Position numbers and translations under genes: made by a program
DNA from: a virus
DNA: 64,000 nucleotides
Virus record (IMG/VR): IMGVR_UViG_3300043395_002359
Coordinates: 29,041-93,040 of that record
Direction: 5' to 3' (one strand)
The notes under the pieces: generated by a model
What the model was told of the DNA's origin: nothing
The model's database searches: none
The model's input: only the letters and a program-made list of their open reading frames with translations
Shown: piece by piece, positions 33,366 to 40,811 of the stretch
Layout of the letters: every line of letters starts with the position of its first letter
How positions within the stretch are numbered: the first letter of the stretch is position 1

Positions 33366-34226
33366 GTGGATCATATTGGTCGATGCATGGCCGCCGTCGC
33401 GTATAACCAGCCCGATGCTGACTACCGCAGAGAGCTTGGCGAAAACCAGAGCTACCTGAAGAACATACTGGTAAGTCCTGCTCACTACAAAGCAGCGAAG
33501 GTAAGGCGCTTTCCTGTTACCACAAATATGGAAGTCGGTTCGGCTCTTCACTGCAAGGCGCTTGAAGGTGATGATGAGTTCAACCAAAGGTTTTTACTGA
33601 AACCAGATGGTATAGCTTTTAATACCAAAGAAGGGAAGGACTGGAAGGCTTCAAACAAGGGAAAGACTATTTTAGCGAAACAGGACTATGACAATGTCCT
33701 GGGAATGGCAGAAGCACTGTCTAGATTCGACTGGTTTAATCCCGATCAACCTGATTACAGGAAATACAACGAACTGTCTATCTATTGGGAGGCGGATGGC
33801 ATCCCCTGCAAGGGAAGGCTCGACAGACTGGTCGAGATGGATGACCATCTTCTTGTCTTGGATCTTAAGACAACTGATTCAGTTGATTTCTCTACCTTTT
33901 TGAAAAAAGTTGTAGGGGGAATGAACTATGTATTTCAGGCTGCCTGGTACGCTGAGGCCGCTAGCCTGGCTTTTAATAAACCAGCTAAGTTCGTCTTTAT
34001 CGGCATCGAAAGAGCCGAGCCTTGGGCTACAGGCGTTTTCGAGGTGTCAGATGACATGATGACAGAAGGTATTGCTCAAATCAACAAAGCAAGAAAAATA
34101 TTAAAGGAATGCCTTAGGACCAAGGAATGGCCAAGGCCCAAAGTATCTTATAATGTGCTTGAGCTACCTACGTGGTACCGCACGCTAGCCGACGAAGGTT
34201 CCATTCACGAAGGAGACCTATTCTGA
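33366..34226 (+). CDS. PD-(D/E)XK exonuclease (RecE/YqaJ-like)
   Basis: 286 residues with a GTG start. NMEVGSALHCKALEGDDEF (~56-75) carries the helix with Glu, and IPCKGRLDRLVEMDDHLLVL then DLKTTDS (~142-168) gives the D...DxK nuclease signature. VFQAAWYAEAASLAF follows as the Q-xxx-Y motif of this exonuclease group. It probably resects double-strand ends to feed the DUF1071-like annealing protein. It follows the resolvase gene by one base and overlaps the next gene. Confidence 0.83.
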   Translation: MDHIGRCMAAVAYNQPDADYRRELGENQSYLKNILVSPAHYKAAKVRRFPVTTNMEVGSALHCKALEGDDEFNQRFLLKPDGIAFNTKEGKDWKASNKGKTILAKQDYDNVLGMAEALSRFDWFNPDQPDYRKYNELSIYWEADGIPCKGRLDRLVEMDDHLLVLDLKTTDSVDFSTFLKKVVGGMNYVFQAAWYAEAASLAFNKPAKFVFIGIERAEPWATGVFEVSDDMMTEGIAQINKARKILKECLRTKEWPRPKVSYNVLELPTWYRTLADEGSIHEGDLF

Positions 34227-34432
34227 TGACCACTTCAAAAGAGATAAATGTTTCCCAGATGGGATTCCTCGGCTGGCTTGGAATTCTGTTTATCGGATTA
34301 AAGCTCACCGGCTTTATCAATTGGCCATGGTTATGGGTGCTTGCGCCAATATGGATACCGTTATCGATAGGCCTTGCCGTAGCAATAATCATGCTTGTAT
34401 TGTTATTAATTTTTAAGGCATTCGACAAATGA
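34226..34432 (+). CDS. Small membrane protein
   Basis: 68 residues. Two membrane segments: ~13-30 (GFLGWLGILFIGLKLTGF) and ~33-63 (WPWLWVLAPIWIPLSIGLAV and onward). The NWPWLWVLAPIWIP part resembles a widespread phage and bacterial small membrane protein. It overlaps neighbours on both sides by 1-4 bp. Function unknown. Confidence 0.7.
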   Translation: MTTSKEINVSQMGFLGWLGILFIGLKLTGFINWPWLWVLAPIWIPLSIGLAVAIIMLVLLLIFKAFDK

Positions 34433-35181
34433 GACCAGTTAAAGCAAAAGATCTACTTGCTCTTGACCCAAATCTTAATGTTGTCAAGTTGCAGAGTTAC
34501 CCTATCCCTGAGCTTGTGATCTGGCAGGCGGCCAAGGGCGATTACTCCGAGATCCCTGTCCATGAGCTAGAGCCGCCTTCGCCAAGCGAATGCGGCAAAT
34601 GGGTGGTCGAGTCTCTGTTGGCCAACGATAGAGGGCACTGGGGCCCCCTGGAGCATCCCCAGATCACATTCTCATGCAGCGGTTTTGTCCATAATGTAAT
34701 GGTTCAGGCTCGTACCCACAGGATTGGTACGACCTGGGACGTTCAATCGCAACGCTACACAGGCAAGCGCGTTTTGAAAGTTGCGAATGGCGAGATCGAT
34801 ATTGAAGACGTTTTCTATATCAGGCCATGTGGCCTTTATACCAACAGACTTGGCAAGAAATACGAGATAACTGAAGCCTGGCGATCTGTCAAGCGCGATG
34901 ACATTTTGACGGCATGCCGCTCCTATGCATTTGATTATGAAAATGGCATGGCCGAGGAGCTTATACGTGATTTCCTGCCACAATGCATTCGTCAGAACTT
35001 TGTAGTGTCTTTTAATTTAAGATCTTTGTTGCATTTTCTTGACCTTAGATCCAAGCTGGACGCGCAAATCGAAATTCAGGCGCTTTGTGAAGCATTAACA
35101 CCAGAGCTACAGATGTGGGCGCCTAACATTTGGAAATATTACGAGGAGAAAAGACTGTACAAAGCACGCCTATCGCCCTGA
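34429..35181 (+). CDS. thyX: Flavin-dependent thymidylate synthase
   Basis: 250 residues. The ThyX signature is present as RTHRIGTTWDVQSQRYTG (~93-110), aligning with RHRxxSxxxxSxRY although the first Ser is Thr-like here. HWGPLEHPQITFSCSG (~67-82) precedes it, and NLRSLLHFLDLRSKLDAQIE with EIQAL near residues ~200-222 supplies the dUMP/FAD-binding C terminus. It makes dTMP from dUMP using methylene-tetrahydrofolate and FAD. It overlaps the preceding gene by ATGA, and works with the RNR and dCTP deaminase genes downstream. Confidence 0.9.
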   Translation: MRPVKAKDLLALDPNLNVVKLQSYPIPELVIWQAAKGDYSEIPVHELEPPSPSECGKWVVESLLANDRGHWGPLEHPQITFSCSGFVHNVMVQARTHRIGTTWDVQSQRYTGKRVLKVANGEIDIEDVFYIRPCGLYTNRLGKKYEITEAWRSVKRDDILTACRSYAFDYENGMAEELIRDFLPQCIRQNFVVSFNLRSLLHFLDLRSKLDAQIEIQALCEALTPELQMWAPNIWKYYEEKRLYKARLSP

Positions 35182-35211
35182 TCGGCGGTTATATTGGAAT
35201 AATAGTTAGCG

Positions 35212-35226
35212 CTTGGGCGAGATGCC
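35212..35226 (+). promoter_or_regulatory. GGCGAG motif at the small terminase start
   Basis: CTTGGGCGAGATGCC overlaps the start codon of the small terminase gene (ATG at 35222). It is related to CCTTAGGCGAGATGCC before the scaffold gene and CCTTAGGCGCGATGCC before the portal gene. AT-rich sequence with a possible -10 (ATATTGGAATAAT) lies 15-30 bp upstream. Confidence 0.45.
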
Positions 35227-35851
35227 AACAGTGTCAGAATGGCGTGAAGCTAAGCCGCCCAAGGGCGAGCCTGGTCCTATTTTCAATTTCAGAAAAGGTT
35301 ACAACGTAAACAAGGCCGGGATACACGAAAGTTCCGACCAATATGTTTGCTTCCAGAAGTACCTTTTACTGCAGGGCAGCAGGGAATGGAAGGAGCTGGC
35401 CAGCATTACCAATCACCACGACGTTACTCTGTCAAGGTGGGCGGAAATGTTCAACTGGGAGAAGCGTGCTGCTGAATGGGATAGAAGGCAGATGGCAATA
35501 GTGTGGAAGGAGGCGCAAAAATTTCAAAGGAATAATCACAAGGAAGCAATTGTAGAATTCAGGGAGTCGTCGGAGCGACAGGCCAAGATGATGGCCAATG
35601 TATCCGAAGATTTACTTAGAGTGCTTGGCAAGCGTATCGCGAAAGCCGAAGAAGAAGGAGAGGAGGTACCAATGGCGCTGGTCTCCGGCTTACTGCGTGC
35701 GGCTGCCAATATTAGCGAGCAATCGCGTCAATCCTGGGCCAACGCTCTTGGCATCAACGAAATGCTAGAGATGGTTGAGGCAGAAATCGACAAAGTTTCT
35801 GTTGAAGAGGTAACAGATGTTGACGCCTACGAGATCCCACTCGATGAGTAA
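35222..35851 (+). CDS. terS: Terminase small subunit
   Basis: 209 residues from ATG. Residues ~45-85 form a helix-turn-helix: SREWKELASITNHHDVTLSR then WAEMFNWEKRAAEWDRRQ, the pattern of phage small terminases in which an HTH is followed by an F-W-xx-RA-xx-D helix. The central part is a long helix likely to oligomerise, and the C terminus is acidic. It should recognise the packaging site. The large subunit gene lies one small gene downstream. Confidence 0.78.
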   Translation: MPTVSEWREAKPPKGEPGPIFNFRKGYNVNKAGIHESSDQYVCFQKYLLLQGSREWKELASITNHHDVTLSRWAEMFNWEKRAAEWDRRQMAIVWKEAQKFQRNNHKEAIVEFRESSERQAKMMANVSEDLLRVLGKRIAKAEEEGEEVPMALVSGLLRAAANISEQSRQSWANALGINEMLEMVEAEIDKVSVEEVTDVDAYEIPLDE

Positions 35852-36053
35852 TTACGCAAATCCTGACTTCCCAATGAATGTCTTGTACGACGAAGGAGGT
35901 TCCATTACCTTTGAGTGGGACGAAAATCATCCTGTAACTTCTGTATTTAATACATGGACTGAAAATGATTTCATGGAAGCAATACTAGCTGGCTGCAGAG
36001 AAACGCTAGGAGACGAGGAATTCGATAGAATTAGAAAAGAACATCAAGAATAA
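35844..36053 (+). CDS. Small acidic protein between terminase genes
   Basis: 69 residues overlapping the small terminase stop by 8 bp and ending directly before the large terminase ATG. SNYANPDFPMNVLYDEGGSI then FEWDENHPVTSVFNTWTEND look like a small conserved cyanophage protein I have seen repeatedly, but its function is unknown to me. The tight placement in the terminase operon suggests a packaging or head-related role. Confidence 0.7.
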   Translation: MSNYANPDFPMNVLYDEGGSITFEWDENHPVTSVFNTWTENDFMEAILAGCRETLGDEEFDRIRKEHQE

Positions 36054-37556
36054 ATGGCGACTAGGGCTGGCAAACGATTACTAGAGAGGGCTGCTTCTGA
36101 CCGCGAAATGGTTCGCGAGTTAAGAAGAGTAAAAACCCAAAAGAAGGAAGCCGGCCAGCGAGTCATTCTTCATAAGTTCATAAAAGAAGTATCACCGAAC
36201 TATAAATTCTATAAAGTACATGCAGAGCTAACAAAGCAGTTGCAGCGTATAATCGACGGCGAATGCAAAAGATTGATCATACAAATTCCACCACGAACCG
36301 GAAAATCATTCCTGTCGTCTAAGCTTTTCCCCGCTGCGTATCTCCTGGCTCATCCGGATAGATATACTGGCATAGTGTCATACAGTGCCGAGTTGGCTGA
36401 GGGATTTTCAAGATCGGCGAGGGACTACTACAGACAGGGCAGTGGCACCTTTGACCCATATAAGCAGGCCGTCAACGACTGGGGTACGCAGGGAGGCGGC
36501 GGGCTATGGGCTGCCGGCGTTGGCGGCGCTATTACCGGCCGCTCTGGCCACCTTCTGATCATTGACGACCCCGTCAAGAACAGAGAAGATGCCGATAGCC
36601 CTAGGGTAATGGAGAAGCTATGGGACTGGTACACTTCTACCCTGTATACACGACTCGAGCCAGGTGTCGGTTCTATTGTTGTCATTCAAACAAGATGGAG
36701 TGAGAATGACCTTATTGGACGGCTTATTGAGTCTGAAATGAATGTTTCAGAGAAAGGCCGGGAGAACTGGACGATACTCGATCTGCCGGCGATATCAGAG
36801 GATCCAGGTTCGCGGCCACCGCTGCCATCTCATTGCGAAGTCGTCCCAGACTGGCGCGAAGAGCCAGGATTGGCGCTTTGTCCGCAACGATATGGCATCG
36901 ATGAATATGAGCGTATTCGCGAGGCAATCGGCACCAGGGATTTTGCTGCGTTATACCAGCAGCGTCCTGCACCAGAAGGTGGCAATATGTTTGATCCTTC
37001 TTGGTGGCAGTATTATGACTACTCTACGGAATTGCCTGAATTCCAAAGGATAATGCTTAGCATTGACTGTACTTTTACAAATGCTAAAAACAGTGACTTT
37101 GTGGTTGGGTCGGTTGTTGCTCAGGCCGGCAACAGGTTTTACGTATTAGACATGGCAAGAGAAAGAACTGATATAATGGGCACAATAGCAATTGTGTCAA
37201 GAATGTACAATAACCATAATCTTAGTGGTACTATAATCGAGCTTGCGGCATCTGGGTATGCTGCTTATCAGATTTTATCAAAGAAAATCCCTGGCCTAAT
37301 TGGCTTTAGACCGGAAAAATCAAAAATAGCAAGAGCCACCGGGATTATCCCAATAGTTGAGGCCGGCAATGTTTACCTACCCAAAAGCGCCCCTTGGCTT
37401 GATGCATTTGTCAATGAGTTCAGCCTGTTTCCTGCTGCCAAGAACGATGATATTGTTGACTCTATATCAATGGCCATAAATTATATGTCACAACGAACAG
37501 CGCCAGCTATGACTGAAGTTAGCTGGGGCCGAGGTACTGCCTTACCCTATTCTTGA
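36054..37556 (+). CDS. terL: Terminase large subunit
   Basis: 500 residues. ATPase: Walker A-like RLIIQIPPRTGKSFLSSKLF (~76-95), Walker B LLIIDDPVKN (~168-177) with catalytic acid context. Nuclease: MLSIDCTFTNAKNSDFVVGS (~333-352) with the first Asp, and NDDIVDSISMAINYM (~463-477) with the last Asp pair. Length is normal for the family. It drives DNA into the prohead and cuts concatemers. Unusually, the next genes are a sigma factor and a primase, and the portal is 6.5 kb away. Confidence 0.93.
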   Translation: MATRAGKRLLERAASDREMVRELRRVKTQKKEAGQRVILHKFIKEVSPNYKFYKVHAELTKQLQRIIDGECKRLIIQIPPRTGKSFLSSKLFPAAYLLAHPDRYTGIVSYSAELAEGFSRSARDYYRQGSGTFDPYKQAVNDWGTQGGGGLWAAGVGGAITGRSGHLLIIDDPVKNREDADSPRVMEKLWDWYTSTLYTRLEPGVGSIVVIQTRWSENDLIGRLIESEMNVSEKGRENWTILDLPAISEDPGSRPPLPSHCEVVPDWREEPGLALCPQRYGIDEYERIREAIGTRDFAALYQQRPAPEGGNMFDPSWWQYYDYSTELPEFQRIMLSIDCTFTNAKNSDFVVGSVVAQAGNRFYVLDMARERTDIMGTIAIVSRMYNNHNLSGTIIELAASGYAAYQILSKKIPGLIGFRPEKSKIARATGIIPIVEAGNVYLPKSAPWLDAFVNEFSLFPAAKNDDIVDSISMAINYMSQRTAPAMTEVSWGRGTALPYS

Positions 37557-37559
37557 ATC

Positions 37560-38189
37560 ATGGCCAGAAAACCTTTCGATTTTAAGCTTACGCCTGAACA
37601 ACAGAAGATGGCGATAGCTAATATTAACTTAGCCAGAAGAGAGGCTTGGCGGATACAGAGAACTACCGGAATAGAGTATTCTGTTCTCGAGGGGGCAGCT
37701 TTTCTTGGCCTTTGCAAGGCCTGCAATCGCTACGATGTTGAATCTGGATATAAGTTCTCCAGCTTGGCAACACCGACAATCAGGGGAGAGCTTTTGCATT
37801 GGGTTAGAGACAGAACGTATGCGATGCGTTTATCTCATAAGATGCGCGAAAATTGGATAAAAGGAAGACGAATGATATTTGACGGGAAAAGCGATTTAGA
37901 GGTTTCCGCTTTTCTAGGCATATCACTTCAGGAATGGCAGGAAGTCAGGTCTGCCTGCAGTGGGCCGCCGCTTGAGCTAAAAGACCAGGCAATGCCTTCT
38001 GATCCACTTGAGCCGGAAGAGTTCGACTTCAAGGATGATTACCGGCTGAAGGCCGATGTTGTCCTTGAGCAGATGTCGGAGAAGGAGATCAATACTATGA
38101 TTGCGTATTATAAGGGCGATACCTCGAAGCCACCAGCTCGATTGTTTAATTCTTTCTGTAATTTCCTCAGGACAAAAGAACTTTTGTAA
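37560..38189 (+). CDS. Phage sigma-70 family factor 2 (SigB/F-like)
   Basis: 209 residues, 3 bp after terL. YSVLEGAAFLGLCKACNRYD (~40-59) and GYKFSSLATPTIRGELLHWV then RDRTYAMRLSHKMRENW (~63-98) match regions 2.2-3.0 of group 3 sigma factors such as SigB/SigF, where the consensus reads FSTYATPTI.GEI.H..RD. Region 3 is followed by a shortened, poorly conserved C terminus without a clear region 4 HTH. It could switch late transcription, or act as a co-regulator lacking -35 contact. It is clearly distinct from factor 1. Confidence 0.75.
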   Translation: MARKPFDFKLTPEQQKMAIANINLARREAWRIQRTTGIEYSVLEGAAFLGLCKACNRYDVESGYKFSSLATPTIRGELLHWVRDRTYAMRLSHKMRENWIKGRRMIFDGKSDLEVSAFLGISLQEWQEVRSACSGPPLELKDQAMPSDPLEPEEFDFKDDYRLKADVVLEQMSEKEINTMIAYYKGDTSKPPARLFNSFCNFLRTKELL

Positions 38190-38246
38190 AGGGTATTGCG
38201 CTTTGGCCAGGGGCCGCTAGGCTGCCTAAGCCTTATCATTGAACTG

Positions 38247-39836
38247 ATGGCTAAATCAACTATTAGCGATTATACAATTAAGGCCGTAAAAGATTTACCA
38301 TTCTTGTCTGTCTTAGAGAAAGAGGACATAGAGTTCAAAAGAATAGGAAGAGAGGCTGTAACTTTATGCCCATGGCATAACGATAAAAATCCATCGCTTA
38401 CGATTAGCGATGAAAAAGGCTTTTGCTTTTGCTTTGTCTGCCAGGTGGGCAGTGATGCGATTGGCTTTATACAGGCTAAATGTGGCCTAAGTTTTGCTGA
38501 GGCTATAGAAAAAATCGCAATCAACAATGAAGTACAGATCATATATGAAAACATTGACCCTGAGTTGGCTGCAAAAGAAGCGAGACGTAAAGCGGAAATA
38601 CTAAATCAGCTTGAAAGGCAACAGGAGGGATTCAGGGCTTTACTGAAAGATAGGAGAGCCCAGAGAATTAGGGACTTTATAGATAATCGTGGCATATTGC
38701 CAGAGACCTGTCGCCATTTTGGATTGGGTTACAGCAACAATGGATTTTTTGCTGATCGGGTTACCATACCGATTCATGATCATATCGGTAATCTGGTAGG
38801 TTTCAGTGGCAGGGTAACAAATGATACGGTTAAGCCTAAATACAAAAACACTGAAAACAACGAATACTTTGACAAGTCAAGACTTGTATTCAACGAGCAT
38901 CGTGCCGCAAAGTCAATTAGAGAATCCGATTCAATCGTCTTTGTCGAGGGTCACTTTGATGTAATTAGCCTACACCAGGCAGGCATTACAAATGTTGTAG
39001 CCATGCAGGGTACCGGCGCTCCAAGCGAAGCAGTAATCAGCAGGCTATCCAGAAAAACAAAAAGATTTATCTTGTGCTATGACTCCGACGAGGGTGGACA
39101 TAAGGCGATTGAGCAGTTCATCAAGACTGCTGGGCCGATGGCCTGCCGTGGCGAGATAACAATATCGATAGCCCATCTCCCCGCTGGCACTGATCCGGAT
39201 CAATGTATCAGGGAGCATTTGGTCGACTTCTTGTCTGTCATAGAGAATTCCAGCCCATGGCTTGATTGGCAGCTTGATGTATGGCTCGCATCAATCGACA
39301 GAAATGACACTGCTAGATTTTCTGAGATAGAAAAAAGAATACGAAAACTGGTCGAGTCGATACAGAGTCCTGTCTTGAGGCAATATTATATTGATAAAGC
39401 ATCGAAAGCCTTGGCGCTTGATCAGGTCAGCGCGATCCAAATAGCCAAAAACTGGGCTGAGTCACTACCTGTAGTAAAATCTGGTAAGTTGTGGCAAAAA
39501 CCAAGTCCATCTCAGTCCAGAATAACCGTTGAAAGGCGTCTCCTAAGACTTTACGTTCACTTTGAGGAAGTCAGAGATGAGTGTAGGCCGTTAATGGATA
39601 AAATTCAATCGCCGATTTATAGGTGGGCATGGTCAAGAGTGCGGGAGATTGAGATTCATTCCAGTGGTGTCTTACTGAAGGATACGTTGATGGCGGTCCT
39701 CGTTGTTTCTGAGCCGCATTATACAAGGCAGCTCAGACCAATTGTACGTCCAACAATCAATGTCACAAAAAACGTGGCTATAATGGAGCATATAAGGTAC
39801 GTACTCGACCAAGAGCTAACTTTACAGGAGCTATGA
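38247..39836 (+). CDS. DnaG-type DNA primase
   Basis: 529 residues from ATG (an upstream in-frame start at 38196 lacks conservation). CHC2 zinc finger: LCPWHNDKNPSLTI then CFVCQVGSDAIGFIQ, Cys/His ligands at ~41-71. Catalytic core: FADRVTIPIHDHIGNLVGFS and GRVTN, then Toprim motifs SIVFVEGHFDVISLHQAGI (~231) and FILCYDSDEGGHKAI (~274). A C-terminal helicase-binding-like region follows. It should prime lagging strands with the DnaB-type helicase on the opposite strand. It overlaps the glutaredoxin gene (ATGA). Confidence 0.9.
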   Translation: MAKSTISDYTIKAVKDLPFLSVLEKEDIEFKRIGREAVTLCPWHNDKNPSLTISDEKGFCFCFVCQVGSDAIGFIQAKCGLSFAEAIEKIAINNEVQIIYENIDPELAAKEARRKAEILNQLERQQEGFRALLKDRRAQRIRDFIDNRGILPETCRHFGLGYSNNGFFADRVTIPIHDHIGNLVGFSGRVTNDTVKPKYKNTENNEYFDKSRLVFNEHRAAKSIRESDSIVFVEGHFDVISLHQAGITNVVAMQGTGAPSEAVISRLSRKTKRFILCYDSDEGGHKAIEQFIKTAGPMACRGEITISIAHLPAGTDPDQCIREHLVDFLSVIENSSPWLDWQLDVWLASIDRNDTARFSEIEKRIRKLVESIQSPVLRQYYIDKASKALALDQVSAIQIAKNWAESLPVVKSGKLWQKPSPSQSRITVERRLLRLYVHFEEVRDECRPLMDKIQSPIYRWAWSRVREIEIHSSGVLLKDTLMAVLVVSEPHYTRQLRPIVRPTINVTKNVAIMEHIRYVLDQELTLQEL

Positions 39837-40063
39837 GCATGCCAAAGTCAAAGTACATTGTTTACACTAAAGATGGCTGCCCTTATTGCAATCAAGCCAA
39901 AGGATTGCTTGAGTACTACAAGGTCGAGTATGAACTGCTTTACGAAAAATCTCCTGACTGGGAATCCTATCCCTGTATATACAAGGTCGACCAGCAAGGT
40001 GAAATGCAGTTAATCGGGGGGTTCTCCGAGCTGGCGACTTATTCGTACCTACATGGATTATAA
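39833..40063 (+). CDS. Glutaredoxin
   Basis: 76 residues. YIVYTKDGCPYCNQAKGLLE contains the CPYC active site, followed by a cis-Pro-like SYPCIYKV strand and IGGFSELATYSYLHGL with the GG-F glutathione-site pattern. It likely supplies electrons to the ribonucleotide reductase encoded 0.8 kb downstream. ATG overlaps the primase stop; a second ATG two codons later is equally possible. Stop overlaps the next gene by 11 bp. Confidence 0.9.
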   Translation: MSMPKSKYIVYTKDGCPYCNQAKGLLEYYKVEYELLYEKSPDWESYPCIYKVDQQGEMQLIGGFSELATYSYLHGL

Positions 40064-40307
40064 AGCTATGTTACAGGTTTATCCCTATCTGCTGGTAGTT
40101 ATCGCGTTTATCGTTCTTTTCCCAATCGACGCAAGTAATGGCGTGACGCTTGCTTGGCTATGGCTTCTAACCAGGGCTCTTAATTACTATTTAATGTTTA
40201 GAGCCTACCTAATGTACCTCCGTTTGCGGTCAGACTTCGCTAAATTAGGTATGCCGATGCCGGCGTTCAAATTCATCCCCATTTGGGAGAGAGATGGCAG
40301 CTACTAA
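40053..40307 (+). CDS. Small membrane protein
   Basis: 84 residues with two probable membrane helices: ~8-25 (QVYPYLLVVIAFIVLFPI) and ~31-52 (VTLAWLWLLTRALNYYLMFR). Ends in a Pro-rich soluble tail (MPMPAFKFIPIWERDGSY). It overlaps both neighbours. No family recognised. Confidence 0.65.
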   Translation: MDYKAMLQVYPYLLVVIAFIVLFPIDASNGVTLAWLWLLTRALNYYLMFRAYLMYLRLRSDFAKLGMPMPAFKFIPIWERDGSY

Positions 40308-40440
40308 AAAGCTTAATAAAAAAACACTGACAGGCAGCCTGGGTCCCATTGAGCAAGTCGGGAAAAAGACGACGCAAGGAAACGGCTTAAGATCCCGTCC
40401 CAAGAAAGGAAAGAAGAAGTATCGAGGTCAAGGCAAGTAG
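40294..40440 (+). CDS. Very small basic protein
   Basis: 48 residues beginning AATKKLNKKTLTGSLGPIEQ and ending KKGKKKYRGQGK. It overlaps the previous gene by 14 bp. Strong Lys/Arg content and lack of hydrophobic core suggest nucleic-acid binding or packaging with DNA. I recall similar short proteins in cyanophages but no function. Confidence 0.55.
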   Translation: MAATKKLNKKTLTGSLGPIEQVGKKTTQGNGLRSRPKKGKKKYRGQGK

Positions 40441-40442
40441 CG

Positions 40443-40781
40443 GTGGCAAACTCCCCGGCCTCTGAGTCAATAATAGGGGCCATTGCCGTCCGAATGCTCG
40501 TCTCGCAATGCAAGCAAATCGAAGCAGCCAAGTATTTGTATGCATTGCGAAGAGTAAGCATGAACGAATGGCTCTGCACCTCTACGTCCCTTCTGAGGAT
40601 GGCCTATTCGTCCAAGGAATTAAGCACTTACGCCGCTTTGATAGAAATATCAAAAGGATCATTGCTTGATGAAAAGGCTCACATGATTCCTGGCCTTTCT
40701 GCAGGAATTAGTGGTCACAAATTCGACTACGAAACATGCCTTGAATTGGTTATCAAGACCAGATCAGACTGCCTGTTTTAG
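40443..40781 (+). CDS. Hypothetical helical protein
   Basis: 112 residues with a GTG start 2 bp after the previous stop. Mainly helical (ESIIGAIAVRMLVSQCKQIE AAKYLY...), with several Cys and Ser. No recognisable motif. It precedes the ribonucleotide reductase gene by 30 bp and is probably co-transcribed with it. Confidence 0.55.
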   Translation: MANSPASESIIGAIAVRMLVSQCKQIEAAKYLYALRRVSMNEWLCTSTSLLRMAYSSKELSTYAALIEISKGSLLDEKAHMIPGLSAGISGHKFDYETCLELVIKTRSDCLF

Positions 40782-40811
40782 TGGTAATCTATCCTTGCAT
40801 CTCTTAGAAAA

